Source of the DNA: CAIOHW01 sp046317855
GTDB taxonomy: Bacteria; Bdellovibrionota; UBA1018
NCBI GenBank assembly: GCA_046317855.1
Contig: JBKCVM010000076.1
Location: 1 to 26,734 of the forward strand
Direction: 5' to 3'
DNA: 26,734 nt
The position numbers and the translations under genes are program-made. Within the stretch, counting starts at the first letter, position 1; every line of letters starts with the position of its first letter. The notes beneath the pieces were generated by a model. The model saw only the letters and a list, made by a program, of their open reading frames with translations, had not been told where the DNA came from and did not search any database. This document shows, one piece after another, positions 15,247-22,807 of the stretch.

Positions 15247-15576
15247 CTAGTGCGAGAGCTGAGAACTTGAGCTCCCCGCCCTCTCATCTAAAGTCCAACA
15301 CCAATGAGAGACTTGAGCCAAGAGCTCTTGCATGAGCTGACTCAGCCTCTCTCCCGCTAAATCTGCTCGCCCGCCGCCACGATACCCAATCAGTTCACCC
15401 AGCGACTGAGCCTTGAGGCAGAGGTTCTGGTGACCGGCACCTTCGGCCACTTTGGACAAAGTCTCAAGACTGCCCGCAAGCGCGCCCCATTGTCCCTGTT
15501 GAAACAGACGGCTCAGGTCCCCATGAATCTGCCGAACTTGTCTAATCTGAACTTCAACTCCACGGCGTTCTAACAT
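15247..15576 (-). CDS. small hypothetical helical protein (possible degenerate Hpt-like fold)
   Basis: I do not recognise this protein of about 109 residues. It is predicted to be mostly alpha-helical and begins MLERRGVEVQIRQVRQIHGD. The middle, around ETLSKVAEGAGHQNLCLKA, has the spacing of a histidine phosphotransfer four-helix bundle but lacks the phosphorylatable His of HxLKG, so no signalling role is claimed. The Ser-rich tail is probably disordered. An in-frame TTG at 15582 has GGAGGT ten bases upstream and may be the true start, because that site is too far from the ATG at 15576. It lies upstream of tRNA-Pro on the same strand. Confidence 0.5.
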   Translation of the reverse strand: MLERRGVEVQIRQVRQIHGDLSRLFQQGQWGALAGSLETLSKVAEGAGHQNLCLKAQSLGELIGYRGGGRADLAGERLSQLMQELLAQVSHWCWTLDERAGSSSSQLSH

Positions 15577-15682
15577 GAGCAATCAGCCTAGCACCTCCCT
15601 TGGAACCGGCCAAGACTTGGGATAGGCTTTGAAACATTCGACGCAACAAAAAAGAATTTAACCCTTTTCGAACGTAACTCAC

Positions 15683-15904
15683 ATGTCCAACACTACACTT
15701 GATCGCCAAAAGTACTTTAACCTTCTCAAGTCAGATGGGATCTCAGCTGCTCTCACCGCTCTTCATCGAGACATCGAACGGGTTGAATTCGAAACCTTTG
15801 AGGGTACTGAAGGTTGGCGCCCGGAGCTTTTTGAAGAGCTGAAGCAAATCCGAGGATGGTCCAGAGAGCTCTGGGATATTCACTTAGCCAACCTGAAAGT
15901 GTGA
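15683..15904 (+). CDS. small hypothetical protein, 73 aa
   Basis: This acidic, probably helical soluble protein has no signal peptide and no membrane segment. It is Trp- and Glu-rich in its second half (EGWRPELFEELKQIRGWS), which looks like a real folded domain and not a chance frame. I do not recognise the family. No Shine-Dalgarno sequence is visible before the ATG at 15683. The 3' end overlaps the convergent RDD gene by 21 bases. It diverges from the small helical gene across about 100 bases in which I see no firm promoter. Confidence 0.5.
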   Translation: MSNTTLDRQKYFNLLKSDGISAALTALHRDIERVEFETFEGTEGWRPELFEELKQIRGWSRELWDIHLANLKV

Positions 15905-16345
15905 AGACTGCTTCTCAAGAACCCTAACGCAAAGGGTTCTGGCAAGCCGATCATGTAGAGTGCGCTTTTTTGAATCAAAAGCTGCCATCAGAAAGCCAAT
16001 CATTAAGAACAGATAAGAGACAAAAAGAGCGCCTGCGCGGCCCATTGCTTGCCCGAGGCTCAGCTTTCCGCCAGAGCGCGCATCCACCACCCTCACGCCC
16101 AAGAGCTTCTTTCCGATCGTTTGGCCCCAGTAAAAATAGCAAACACTCCAATACGCAAAAGCGATCATTGCTGAGGCAAGCCCCCCTAGCCATTGAAGCG
16201 TTCTTCCGGATACCTCTTGAGGAAGGGTGCCATTCATCCAAAGAGCGAGCCACACCCACCGCCCGGCTAACATCTCAATCAAGAGGGAGTCTACTGCGAA
16301 GGCCCAAAAGCGTCGCCAAAATCCAGCAAATTGCAAAACGTTCAC
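15884..16345 (-). CDS. RDD-family membrane protein
   Basis: This 153-residue protein has the RDD layout. The opening GFWRRFWAFAVDSLL contains the conserved Arg and Asp of the family. YWGQTIGKKLLGVRVVD follows the second helix, and FDSKKRTLHDRLARTLCV comes at the end, for a total of about three membrane helices. The function of stand-alone RDD proteins is not settled; some have been linked to ion or proton/sodium exchange. The start is a GTG that overlaps the EamA stop as GTGA, pointing to coupled translation. Confidence 0.85.
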   Translation of the reverse strand: MNVLQFAGFWRRFWAFAVDSLLIEMLAGRWVWLALWMNGTLPQEVSGRTLQWLGGLASAMIAFAYWSVCYFYWGQTIGKKLLGVRVVDARSGGKLSLGQAMGRAGALFVSYLFLMIGFLMAAFDSKKRTLHDRLARTLCVRVLEKQSSHFQVG

Positions 16346-17229
16346 GCCTTTCTTAAGCCCAAAAGCATTCCAAAAAAGATCAGCAAAGAGGCAACAAAAG
16401 ACCTCAAGGTGATCGGTTCACCCTTCCAAAAGTAAGCCACCAGACTTGCAATACCGGGCTGCAAGTAAATAAACAGCGCCACGGAGCTTGATTTGGCGTA
16501 CGAGAGCGCCCAAAAATTCAGAAAATAAGTCAAAAGAGTCGTCCCAAGAACTGCAAAAACCGCACATCCCCAGAGCAACGGCGTCATCTCTGGCCAGGTA
16601 AAATGCAAGTAATCCGGAATCGCAAGTAGCGAAATCCCGATACTCCCGTAAACGAAGAGCCAAGTCGTCGTCCAAACCCGGTCATGCTTTTCTAAGAACG
16701 GCTTACTGTAAGAGAGAAAAAAAGCGTAGCTCAAGCAATTGAGCACCGTCAGAAAATCACCCTTCAGTGTCTCGTTTGAGAGAGTAAAGTCCTCCACATT
16801 TCGAAGCACGAGCACGCCGGCTAGAGCCAACAAAAACCCAAGTCCACGGCTCAGAGTGAACTTTTCCTGCCCTCGGATCGACACTACGGCCAGAGTGAAC
16901 ACGGGGATCAAAGTATTCAAAATGGCGCTATTGGTCGAAGTGGTGTAGCGGAGCCCCACCAAAAAAGAGCTCTGATTGATGATCATTCCCAAAAGCGCAA
17001 ATGCGATGAGCGGCTTAAAGAACTCTTTCCAGCCCGTTGGGCTTTTGCGCCCCCAAGTCAGCGCAAAGGCAAGCATCAGTACGGTCGAAATCACGATGCG
17101 CAGACTGGCCCAGACCAAGGGTGGAAACGTACCCACCAACTCTTTCGAGACCACATAGCCCGCACCAAAAAGCAGTTGCACGGCAAGCAAAGCCAAAAAA
17201 ACAAGGAGCGGAGAGGGTGCGATGGGCAT
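16342..17229 (-). CDS. DMT-superfamily (EamA) transporter
   Basis: This 295-residue protein has ten predicted membrane helices in two EamA repeats (about 8-145 and 155-293). Typical repeat-end elements are visible, such as the region around TSTNSAILNTLIPVFTLA in the first half and SSVALFIYLQPGIASLVAY in the second. EamA proteins export or import small metabolites such as amino acids; no substrate can be assigned. It starts 32 bases after the lipoprotein stop and is coupled to the RDD gene downstream, in what looks like a four-gene run. Confidence 0.88.
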   Translation of the reverse strand: MPIAPSPLLVFLALLAVQLLFGAGYVVSKELVGTFPPLVWASLRIVISTVLMLAFALTWGRKSPTGWKEFFKPLIAFALLGMIINQSSFLVGLRYTTSTNSAILNTLIPVFTLAVVSIRGQEKFTLSRGLGFLLALAGVLVLRNVEDFTLSNETLKGDFLTVLNCLSYAFFLSYSKPFLEKHDRVWTTTWLFVYGSIGISLLAIPDYLHFTWPEMTPLLWGCAVFAVLGTTLLTYFLNFWALSYAKSSSVALFIYLQPGIASLVAYFWKGEPITLRSFVASLLIFFGMLLGLRKA

Positions 17230-17261
17230 CCTTATTATTTTCTACGCGTTCGGTACTCCGT

Positions 17262-18611
17262 TCAACCGGAATTGCCATCAGACGGAGGCCCCGAAGGAGG
17301 CCCCGGAGCTGGCTCTGGAGCAGGGACTGGAGCCGGAGCTGGAGCCGGAGCCGGAGCCGGAGCTGGAGCTGGAGCCGGAGCTGGAGCTGGAGCCGGAACA
17401 GGCTCTGGGGTCGGCGTTGGACTTGGCCGGATCGGTGGAGGCGCAGGGATAGGTGCCGGAACTACGCTGGGATCGTCTTTTCCAGTCAAAATATGCCTCC
17501 GGACCCAGTCAATATCCACGTGGATATTGGAATACGGATCATCATCCTGGGGATCAGGCCGGATGATCGAGTAAGGAACCCACATGTAGTCTGGATGGCC
17601 TTGTGTTGTATTGGGCCCTAGCCACTGCCCGCCTGCGACCCATCCGTCCTGACGCGCCACAACAACATCACCACTCTCAATGACTTCACCTTGAGCATTG
17701 AACTTGACCGGGCCATCTAGCCAGAGCTCCATTTTGAGTGTGCGAGAAGTGATCATCGCGTTGGTCTGAAACTCAAACCGTGGAGAGAGCACTCCGGGCG
17801 GAACATTGTCATCCATCCACCAAAGCGTTACCGTCAGCCTCATGCGGTGCACATCGGGCGCTCCGGGCGCTGGCCCCAGATAGTCTTCTGGCCGAGGCAT
17901 CTGAAATCGATACCCTGCAAGAGGCTGATTCCAAACCTCACCCCCAGTGTGGCGATCAATCAATACTGTGCGCTTGTTGCGCCCCATATAATGGGTCAGC
18001 ACTAAGAAAAACTGATTTGGAACCGTATCGGCGTATTTGCGGGCATAGTCCCGGTCCCAGGGGTTGACCCGGTCACCAAAATAATCGGCGCTGGCCTGCA
18101 TACCTGCCTCGGTGAGTAGCGCTTTGATGTCAGCCACAGTGAATCGAATCCCATTCACTACAACCGACTCTCGGGGCTCTGGGTAAAGAGCTGCCGCCAC
18201 ACACCAACCATTGCAATGCCCCCACCACCCTTGAATGTTGGGAACCTCGCTTCCATGATTAAACACTTCCCAACTCTCAGCACTGGTGCGCGCCCCACGA
18301 GCTGCGTCGTATTTACCGGCCGGACTTGCGCCAGAGACATCGCGGGCAATTCCGTTACTCGAATAGGGCCACCAGAACCCAGCCCAAGGCTGGCGCTCAG
18401 GAGTCCCCTCACGATGCTCTTGGATGAGACGCGCAAAATTGCGCTCGCCCGATGAAAATGAACCCAACCCCAGGGGATCTTCGAGCCCTAAAAGTGATGG
18501 ATCGACGCCTCCGGTACCCTCCGAGCAGGCCTGGAGGCAAAGGATCAGCGGAGAGATCAGACTCAGGAGGCGCCTTAGAATTTTCGTTCCACCTTTTACG
18601 CACCTGTTCAC
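17262..18611 (-). CDS. TGase-elicitor-like exported lipoprotein with Pro-Ala repeat tail
   Basis: This 449-residue protein begins with a lipoprotein signal peptide (LQAC, lipidated Cys29). The core resembles the transglutaminase-elicitor family (PF16683 type). It has GWWGHCNGWCVAA with candidate nucleophile Cys133, NGIRFTVADIKALLTEAG (153-170), then VLTHYMG with His207, and LIDRHTGGEVWNQPLAGY. This gives a Cys-His-Asp order typical of transglutaminase-fold enzymes. A tail of Pro-Ala dipeptides (about 404-437) ends in PSDGNSG and probably forms a stiff extended linker. The GTG start overlaps the preceding stop (GTGA) with AAGGAG eight bases upstream. The family call comes from remembered motifs; activity as a transglutaminase or peptidase is unproven. 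Confidence 0.7.
   Translation of the reverse strand: MNRCVKGGTKILRRLLSLISPLILCLQACSEGTGGVDPSLLGLEDPLGLGSFSSGERNFARLIQEHREGTPERQPWAGFWWPYSSNGIARDVSGASPAGKYDAARGARTSAESWEVFNHGSEVPNIQGWWGHCNGWCVAAALYPEPRESVVVNGIRFTVADIKALLTEAGMQASADYFGDRVNPWDRDYARKYADTVPNQFFLVLTHYMGRNKRTVLIDRHTGGEVWNQPLAGYRFQMPRPEDYLGPAPGAPDVHRMRLTVTLWWMDDNVPPGVLSPRFEFQTNAMITSRTLKMELWLDGPVKFNAQGEVIESGDVVVARQDGWVAGGQWLGPNTTQGHPDYMWVPYSIIRPDPQDDDPYSNIHVDIDWVRRHILTGKDDPSVVPAPIPAPPPIRPSPTPTPEPVPAPAPAPAPAPAPAPAPAPAPAPVPAPEPAPGPPSGPPSDGNSG
17301..17402. repeat. tandem GGAGCY hexamers encoding (Pro-Ala)n
   Basis: About 100 bases are built from imperfect GGAGCC/GGAGCT hexamers on the plus strand. On the coding minus strand they encode a Pro-Ala dipeptide tract at the C terminus of the lipoprotein. 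Copy number can change without breaking the frame, so the tail may differ in length between strains. Repeat frames on the other strand are not genes. Confidence 0.85.
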
Positions 18612-19261
18612 GGGCCTAACTCCTTGATGAAAATCGCCTCTGCTTGGGCGTTAAATATTCGTTCAGGCCAAGGAAGCCGGGGCGGCCAACTCCACCCTTG
18701 CGAGCGACCAAAGAAATCTTCAGATCTCCTCTCTCGGCGATCCAAAAATTGGAGATCCTCATTGGATAAAAAGAGTGGCGCCTGAATTCCCAAGGGAGGG
18801 CTCTTGCCTGCGGTAGGCACCCATTGCTCCCCTGGGGCCGCAATCCACGAAGAACAACTCTGCAAAAAACAGGGCCTGATTTGCGTCGAAAGCTCCCCAG
18901 AGCCTGACTCGATGACAGACTGCTCCCAAACAAGCCCCTGGGGCCACTGCGGACTCGAAAGTTCAATCACCCACCGCGCAATCGGTCCGCGCTCAAAGGT
19001 GACCAACCGATAGTTTACGTAGAGATCCGGTTTTTGAGGCCTTCTTCCATCGACTCGAGTCAAGCGGACTGCAACTTGCCACCTTTGGGCAGTCGACCAG
19101 CGTTCACCTAACTGAGAAACTGGGTCTTGGCTTTGTACCAGTGAAGCAACTTCTTTAACCCGATGCCGGCGCGCAGAGAAATACCTCTGAGCCAGATCTA
19201 GCTCCGCGCTGCTTGCAAGAATTCCCAGACACCAAACCCACGACACTCTAGTTGGCCGCAT
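18608..19261 (-). CDS. hypothetical secreted protein coupled to the TGase-like lipoprotein
   Basis: This protein of about 217 residues was not recognised. The N terminus (MRPTRVSWVWCLGILASSAELD) looks like a short signal peptide. The rest is soluble, rich in Trp, Arg and Ser, and has a Cys pair (PCFLQSC) that could form a disulfide. Beta-rich stretches such as RWQVAVRLTRVDG and RWVIELSS suggest a beta-sandwich-like domain. Its stop overlaps the lipoprotein start (GTGA), so the two products are probably made together and may act together outside the cytoplasm. The ATG at 19261 has no strong ribosome site; an in-frame TTG lies at 19267. Confidence 0.6.
   Translation of the reverse strand: MRPTRVSWVWCLGILASSAELDLAQRYFSARRHRVKEVASLVQSQDPVSQLGERWSTAQRWQVAVRLTRVDGRRPQKPDLYVNYRLVTFERGPIARWVIELSSPQWPQGLVWEQSVIESGSGELSTQIRPCFLQSCSSWIAAPGEQWVPTAGKSPPLGIQAPLFLSNEDLQFLDRRERRSEDFFGRSQGWSWPPRLPWPERIFNAQAEAIFIKELGP
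18620..18625 (-). promoter_or_regulatory. Shine-Dalgarno site supporting a GTG start
   Basis: AAGGAG on the minus strand lies eight bases before the GTG at 18611 and inside the end of the upstream gene. No early ATG exists in the lipoprotein frame, so this site fixes the start. Confidence 0.7.
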
Positions 19262-19310
19262 CACCAAAAAGAGCGAGCAACGTTTGGGCCAGCGATCGGG
19301 ATCGCTCGGA

Positions 19311-19883
19311 TTATCCTTTTAGAGTGGGCTTGCCCGGGCGCCAATCTGCGCCGCACAGCTCTCCAGTTTGGAGAGCCTGAAGGGTGCGGAGCACTTCATC
19401 GACCGATCGCCCCACCCCCAGCGCATTGACACTCATCCACTGAAGCGTCCCCTTGGGATCAATCAAGAACGTACCGCGAAGCGCAAAGCCCTTGTCTTCG
19501 ATCAGCACTCCGTAATCGCGAGAAATCACGTGCGCAGTATCCGAGAGCACCGGAAACTTCACCTCAGGAAGATCGCGCTCAAACCAAGCTTTGTGCGAGT
19601 GCACGCTATCCGTGCTTGCCCCTACGATCTGACACCCATGCTCACGAAAATTGGCCTCACTTGCGGCAAACGACCGGATCTCAGTTGGACAGACCAAAGT
19701 AAAATCGAGTGGATAAAAGAACAAGCAAACCCACTTGCCTTGAAAGTCCCTCAGCGACACCTCTTTGAACTGTCCATTGACGTAGGCCTGCGACTTAAAA
19801 TCTGGCGCAAGCGCTCCCACCCGGGGTGCCCAGTGCGTCAATGGTCCTGTTTTGCTTTCAATCGCGCTGCTCGTGTTTGCCAT
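19311..19883 (-). CDS. 2-Cys peroxiredoxin (AhpC/Prx1 type)
   Basis: This 190-residue cytoplasmic enzyme reduces hydrogen peroxide and organic peroxides. The peroxidatic motif is FTLVCPTEI with Cys65 and Thr62. The structural Arg is in GFALRGTFLID (Arg136), and the resolving Cys177 is in GELCGADWRPG near the C terminus, as in typical 2-Cys enzymes. Length and motifs fit the AhpC/Prx1 group. The ATG at 19883 follows GAGGT. It diverges from the PAP2 gene with only 35 bases between the two starts. No dedicated reductase lies nearby, so thioredoxin is the likely donor. Confidence 0.93.
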   Translation of the reverse strand: MANTSSAIESKTGPLTHWAPRVGALAPDFKSQAYVNGQFKEVSLRDFQGKWVCLFFYPLDFTLVCPTEIRSFAASEANFREHGCQIVGASTDSVHSHKAWFERDLPEVKFPVLSDTAHVISRDYGVLIEDKGFALRGTFLIDPKGTLQWMSVNALGVGRSVDEVLRTLQALQTGELCGADWRPGKPTLKG

Positions 19884-19900
19884 TTAAAACCTCAATCGCT

Positions 19901-19911
19901 TTCTAATAGAA
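19901..19911. promoter_or_regulatory. palindrome TTCTAATAGAA in the 35-base divergent spacer
   Basis: TTCTA and TAGAA are inverted copies around one base. They are centred between the divergent starts of the peroxiredoxin and PAP2 genes. Each strand also reads as a -10-like box (TAATAG / TATTAG). This could be a shared promoter core or a small operator. Confidence 0.3.
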
Positions 19912-19918
19912 TGAGCCC

Positions 19919-20602
19919 ATGTCAAAAAGGGCATCTCTCTGGATTCTCGTGGTTCTTGCCGGAGGATGGTACGCGGCCTTTGAGGGCCGTACAAGCTGGA
20001 TTGTTCTGTCCTGCAAAGCTGCACCCACCCTCTGCGACCCCAGCTCCCTCAATGCCCTCGATCGCAGCGTGCTCATTAATTACGATTCTTCGGCCGATTT
20101 TTGGTCTTTTGTGACTCAAGACCTTGCGGGAGTGCTCGCAGTAGTCGCTGCAATAGCGCTTGGAATCAAAGCATCTCGCGTGGGTCGTTTTTTCGATTCT
20201 TTTTTTACTTCGATGACCCTCTTACTTCAGGCCACCTTCGCCAACGGCCTGATCAACGAATGCATCCGACTCTGGATTCAGAGGCCCCGACCCTTTGTGT
20301 ACTTAGACCCCACGGGCCAAGGCGGGGCTCATTCTCATTACACTTCATTTTACTCAGGGCACACGAGCTTTGCGGCAGTGGCTACGACCTGCGCTTGGCT
20401 TGCCGTAAGACGAGCCAACTTCTCTCGGATGACCCAGTGGAGCGTAGCTACCCTGGGGATTTCTTTGACAGCTATGACGGGCGCGCTGCGGGTCATGGCC
20501 GGAAGGCACTTCATCACCGATACGGTGGCCGGCGCATTTTTTGGATTCCTGATTGCTTGGAGCATCAATCGTCTTCACGAAAACCGACCTAGCATGAGAT
20601 GA
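19919..20602 (+). CDS. PAP2-superfamily phosphatase
   Basis: This 227-residue membrane protein has about six helices. The three phosphatase motifs are recognisable: QRPRPF (121-126), FYSGHTS with catalytic His148, and RVMAGRHFITD with Arg191, His197 and Asp201. Such enzymes release phosphate from lipid phosphates, for example undecaprenyl pyrophosphate or phosphatidate, on the outer face of the inner membrane. The substrate is not assignable. It is followed after seven bases by the MFS gene, so the two probably share a transcript. This PAP2 is a classic type and is not closely like the AUR1-like one near the start of the window. Confidence 0.88.
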   Translation: MSKRASLWILVVLAGGWYAAFEGRTSWIVLSCKAAPTLCDPSSLNALDRSVLINYDSSADFWSFVTQDLAGVLAVVAAIALGIKASRVGRFFDSFFTSMTLLLQATFANGLINECIRLWIQRPRPFVYLDPTGQGGAHSHYTSFYSGHTSFAAVATTCAWLAVRRANFSRMTQWSVATLGISLTAMTGALRVMAGRHFITDTVAGAFFGFLIAWSINRLHENRPSMR

Positions 20603-20609
20603 AGTCGCC

Positions 20610-21812
20610 ATGCTGCTTTCGATCTTTCTCGTTGTTTTCATTGACCTGATCGGTTTTGGAATCGTTATTCCGATCCTGCCTTACTACGCGCGTGAATACG
20701 GAGCGTCGGCCACAACTCTGGGGTGGCTGATGGCGGTGTACTCGCTCATGCAGTTTGCAGTGGCCCCCCTCTGGGGAAAGCTCTCTGACCGAATTGGAAG
20801 ACGCCCCGTACTGCTCTTCAGCTTACTGGGCACGCTCCTTTCTCAGCTGGGACTTGGCTTTGCCTCCCATTTTGAAAACCCTCTGGTTTGGATTTTTGCA
20901 GGACGCATCTTTGCCGGAATCTGTGCAGCCAACCTCTCGGTTGCCTACGCCTATGTCGCAGACGTAACGACCCCAGAAAATCGGGCCCGTGGCATGGGCC
21001 TGATTGGGGCAGGATTTGGCCTAGGCTTCATCGTGGGTCCTGCCATTGGTGGATTGCTGTCACCTTGGGGCTACGATCGCCCCATGTTTGCTGCTGCAGT
21101 TCTCACTGCTTTCAATCTGGCGCTGGCCTGGTTCAAGCTCATTGAGCCGCCCATGACCGAGGAGCAGCGTGAAGCAAGCCGCAAGGCTCGGAGCTGGGGC
21201 GTGCAGCTTGCGCGTGAGCTTTTGGCGCGCCCCGCGATTCGAAGACCGGTGGAGGTCTTTTTTCTAGTGACCCTAGCGGTGACCCAGATGGAGGCCGTTT
21301 TTGCGATCTTTATGGCAGATTGCTTTGATTATTCGGCCGAAAAAGCCGGGCTACTTTTAGCGGCGATGGGGCTCGTGATGGCGATTGTTCAAGGAGGACT
21401 CGTCGGAAGGGTCTCTCAGCGTATCCCAGAGATTCAGATCATTGCCGGCGGAACGCTCATCTCATCGAGTGCGCTTGTTATTTTCGGAGCAGCCTCGGGC
21501 TCGGCCGCCGGCCCTTCACTCGTGATGCTGGCTCTGATTCTTCTGGCTCTTTCTCACGGTTTTGTTTCGCCGTCTCTTTCAGCGCTTGCTTCTCGTGGAG
21601 CTCCTGACTCTCTTCGTGGCTCGACGATGGGAGTCTTTCACTCGGCAGGGAGCCTGGCCCGTGTGGTGGGACCTCCCACTGCGGGCTGGCTCTACGATCG
21701 ATTCGGAGCGGGATCACCTTTTTATCTGGGGGCGCTGTTTCTGGGGGTGGCGTCTCTTTTGGGAGCAAAGTCGGTGTTTGCAGCCCAGAGCTCGAGCCAA
21801 AAGCGCGCCTAA
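20610..21812 (+). CDS. MFS transporter, TetA-like group
   Basis: This 400-residue protein has twelve predicted helices. Motif A of the drug/proton antiporter group is visible as GKLSDRIGRRPVLL (about 56-69), and the N terminus (LIGFGIVIPILPYYARE) is like that of TetA-type exporters. A central charged loop (about 187-205) separates the two halves. It probably exports a small molecule by proton exchange, but the substrate is unknown and no resistance should be read from it. It lies seven bases downstream of the PAP2 gene. Confidence 0.9.
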   Translation: MLLSIFLVVFIDLIGFGIVIPILPYYAREYGASATTLGWLMAVYSLMQFAVAPLWGKLSDRIGRRPVLLFSLLGTLLSQLGLGFASHFENPLVWIFAGRIFAGICAANLSVAYAYVADVTTPENRARGMGLIGAGFGLGFIVGPAIGGLLSPWGYDRPMFAAAVLTAFNLALAWFKLIEPPMTEEQREASRKARSWGVQLARELLARPAIRRPVEVFFLVTLAVTQMEAVFAIFMADCFDYSAEKAGLLLAAMGLVMAIVQGGLVGRVSQRIPEIQIIAGGTLISSSALVIFGAASGSAAGPSLVMLALILLALSHGFVSPSLSALASRGAPDSLRGSTMGVFHSAGSLARVVGPPTAGWLYDRFGAGSPFYLGALFLGVASLLGAKSVFAAQSSSQKRA

Positions 21813-21972
21813 TCACTGCAACCGCTCCGGAGAGAAGAGAAAACACGAGCACAAGGATGAGCACTACCTGCCCAATCGCTCTGGCAGCTTCGGGAGAAAG
21901 CGTATCTACACTCACAGCCACGCCTTACATGGCTTGCAATTTTCAGAGCAATTGAGCCTGCGCGTCTAAGGC

Positions 21973-22773
21973 TCAGCCCCCGGCTCGAGCGGTCTCTGGA
22001 ACGGCAAGCCGCTGAATGGCCAAGTCAATCGAGATCGACTTCTTCTGTTCTTCACCAGCCTGGTCCTGGGTAGGATCGATCTTGAGCGCAGCAAAGTCAG
22101 AGGCAGTGTCCTTTTCTGCTGCCGGCCCCATTGAAAGGACATAGTGCGCAAGAGCCCATCGATCATCAGCAGGGAGACTTGAGAATACCGGCATTTGGCC
22201 AAGCCCTTGAGTCAGAGTCTTAAAAACAGCAGTCGGCTTTCGGCCATTCTTCCACCCATCGCCCGCAGTAAAGTTGCGGGGCTTAGGATTGAGCCCAGCT
22301 GCCGCAGGTCCCTGACCATTACCGCCCACTCCATGACAAGAAGCGCACTGCTGCTCATATTGAGCCTTACCGTGAGCTAAAAGCTCTGGGGTCGAAACCC
22401 ATGCCTTTTTGAAACGCGATTTTCCGCCTGCAGCCCTTGCCTCCAGCTCGCCTTTTTTTACGTAGACTTCACCCCTGAAAAGCAAGTCCGTTGCGGTCAG
22501 TACAATGAAGATCGCAAGAAACAGAAAAGAGCTCACAAAAATCAAAGTGTTCTCTTTAGTGTCGTACTTGAGACCCATGAACCACATGCCAACGACGGTG
22601 GCCTTCACTACGGCAATCAAGAGTGCCACCGTGAAGTTGAAAATTCCGAGGTCCACCCTCGAAACAGCCACAGTCACGACCGTGAGAACCAACAAGGCTC
22701 CCAGGACTCCAAGGGCCGTTTTGTCGGCTAAAATAGGGTGTTCGTGTTTATCGTGCTGCTGATGTTCAGACAT
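21973..22773 (-). CDS. cytochrome c oxidase subunit IV fused to a cytochrome c domain
   Basis: This 266-residue protein has two parts. Residues 1-100 are a subunit IV (CtaF/CyoD-like) module with a His-rich head (HQQHDKHEH) and three membrane helices. One of these holds VVKATVVGMWFMGLKYD, a typical subunit IV pattern. Residues 125-220 form a class I cytochrome c with CASCH (Cys143, Cys146, His147) and a likely axial Met194 in GQMPVF. The C-terminal 45 residues are polar with no clear domain. Subunit IV and cytochrome c are normally separate proteins. AGGA lies upstream of the ATG at 22773. It is the last gene of the oxidase operon. Confidence 0.85.
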   Translation of the reverse strand: MSEHQQHDKHEHPILADKTALGVLGALLVLTVVTVAVSRVDLGIFNFTVALLIAVVKATVVGMWFMGLKYDTKENTLIFVSSFLFLAIFIVLTATDLLFRGEVYVKKGELEARAAGGKSRFKKAWVSTPELLAHGKAQYEQQCASCHGVGGNGQGPAAAGLNPKPRNFTAGDGWKNGRKPTAVFKTLTQGLGQMPVFSSLPADDRWALAHYVLSMGPAAEKDTASDFAALKIDPTQDQAGEEQKKSISIDLAIQRLAVPETARAGG

Positions 22774-22807
22774 ATGCGCATTCCTTTTTTAAGATCAGCC
22801 TTTGAAA

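Noticed and set aside
17176..17574. Gly-Ala-rich open frame on the plus strand
   Set aside because: It is produced by the hexamer repeats read on the non-coding strand of the lipoprotein gene. No domain, start site or ribosome site supports it.
21478..21921. 147-aa frame on the minus strand with one hydrophobic segment near its GTG start
   Set aside because: More than two thirds of it lies antisense to the end of the well-supported MFS gene. The part after the membrane segment is low-complexity charged sequence, and there is no strong ribosome site. Only a very short anchor-like protein in 21813-21921 would be free of overlap, which I cannot support.
21953..21975. TGAGCC/GGCTCA stem at the stop of the last oxidase gene
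   Set aside because: The stem is only six pairs around eleven bases, begins at the stop codon and has no following T-run, so it is too weak to call a terminator.
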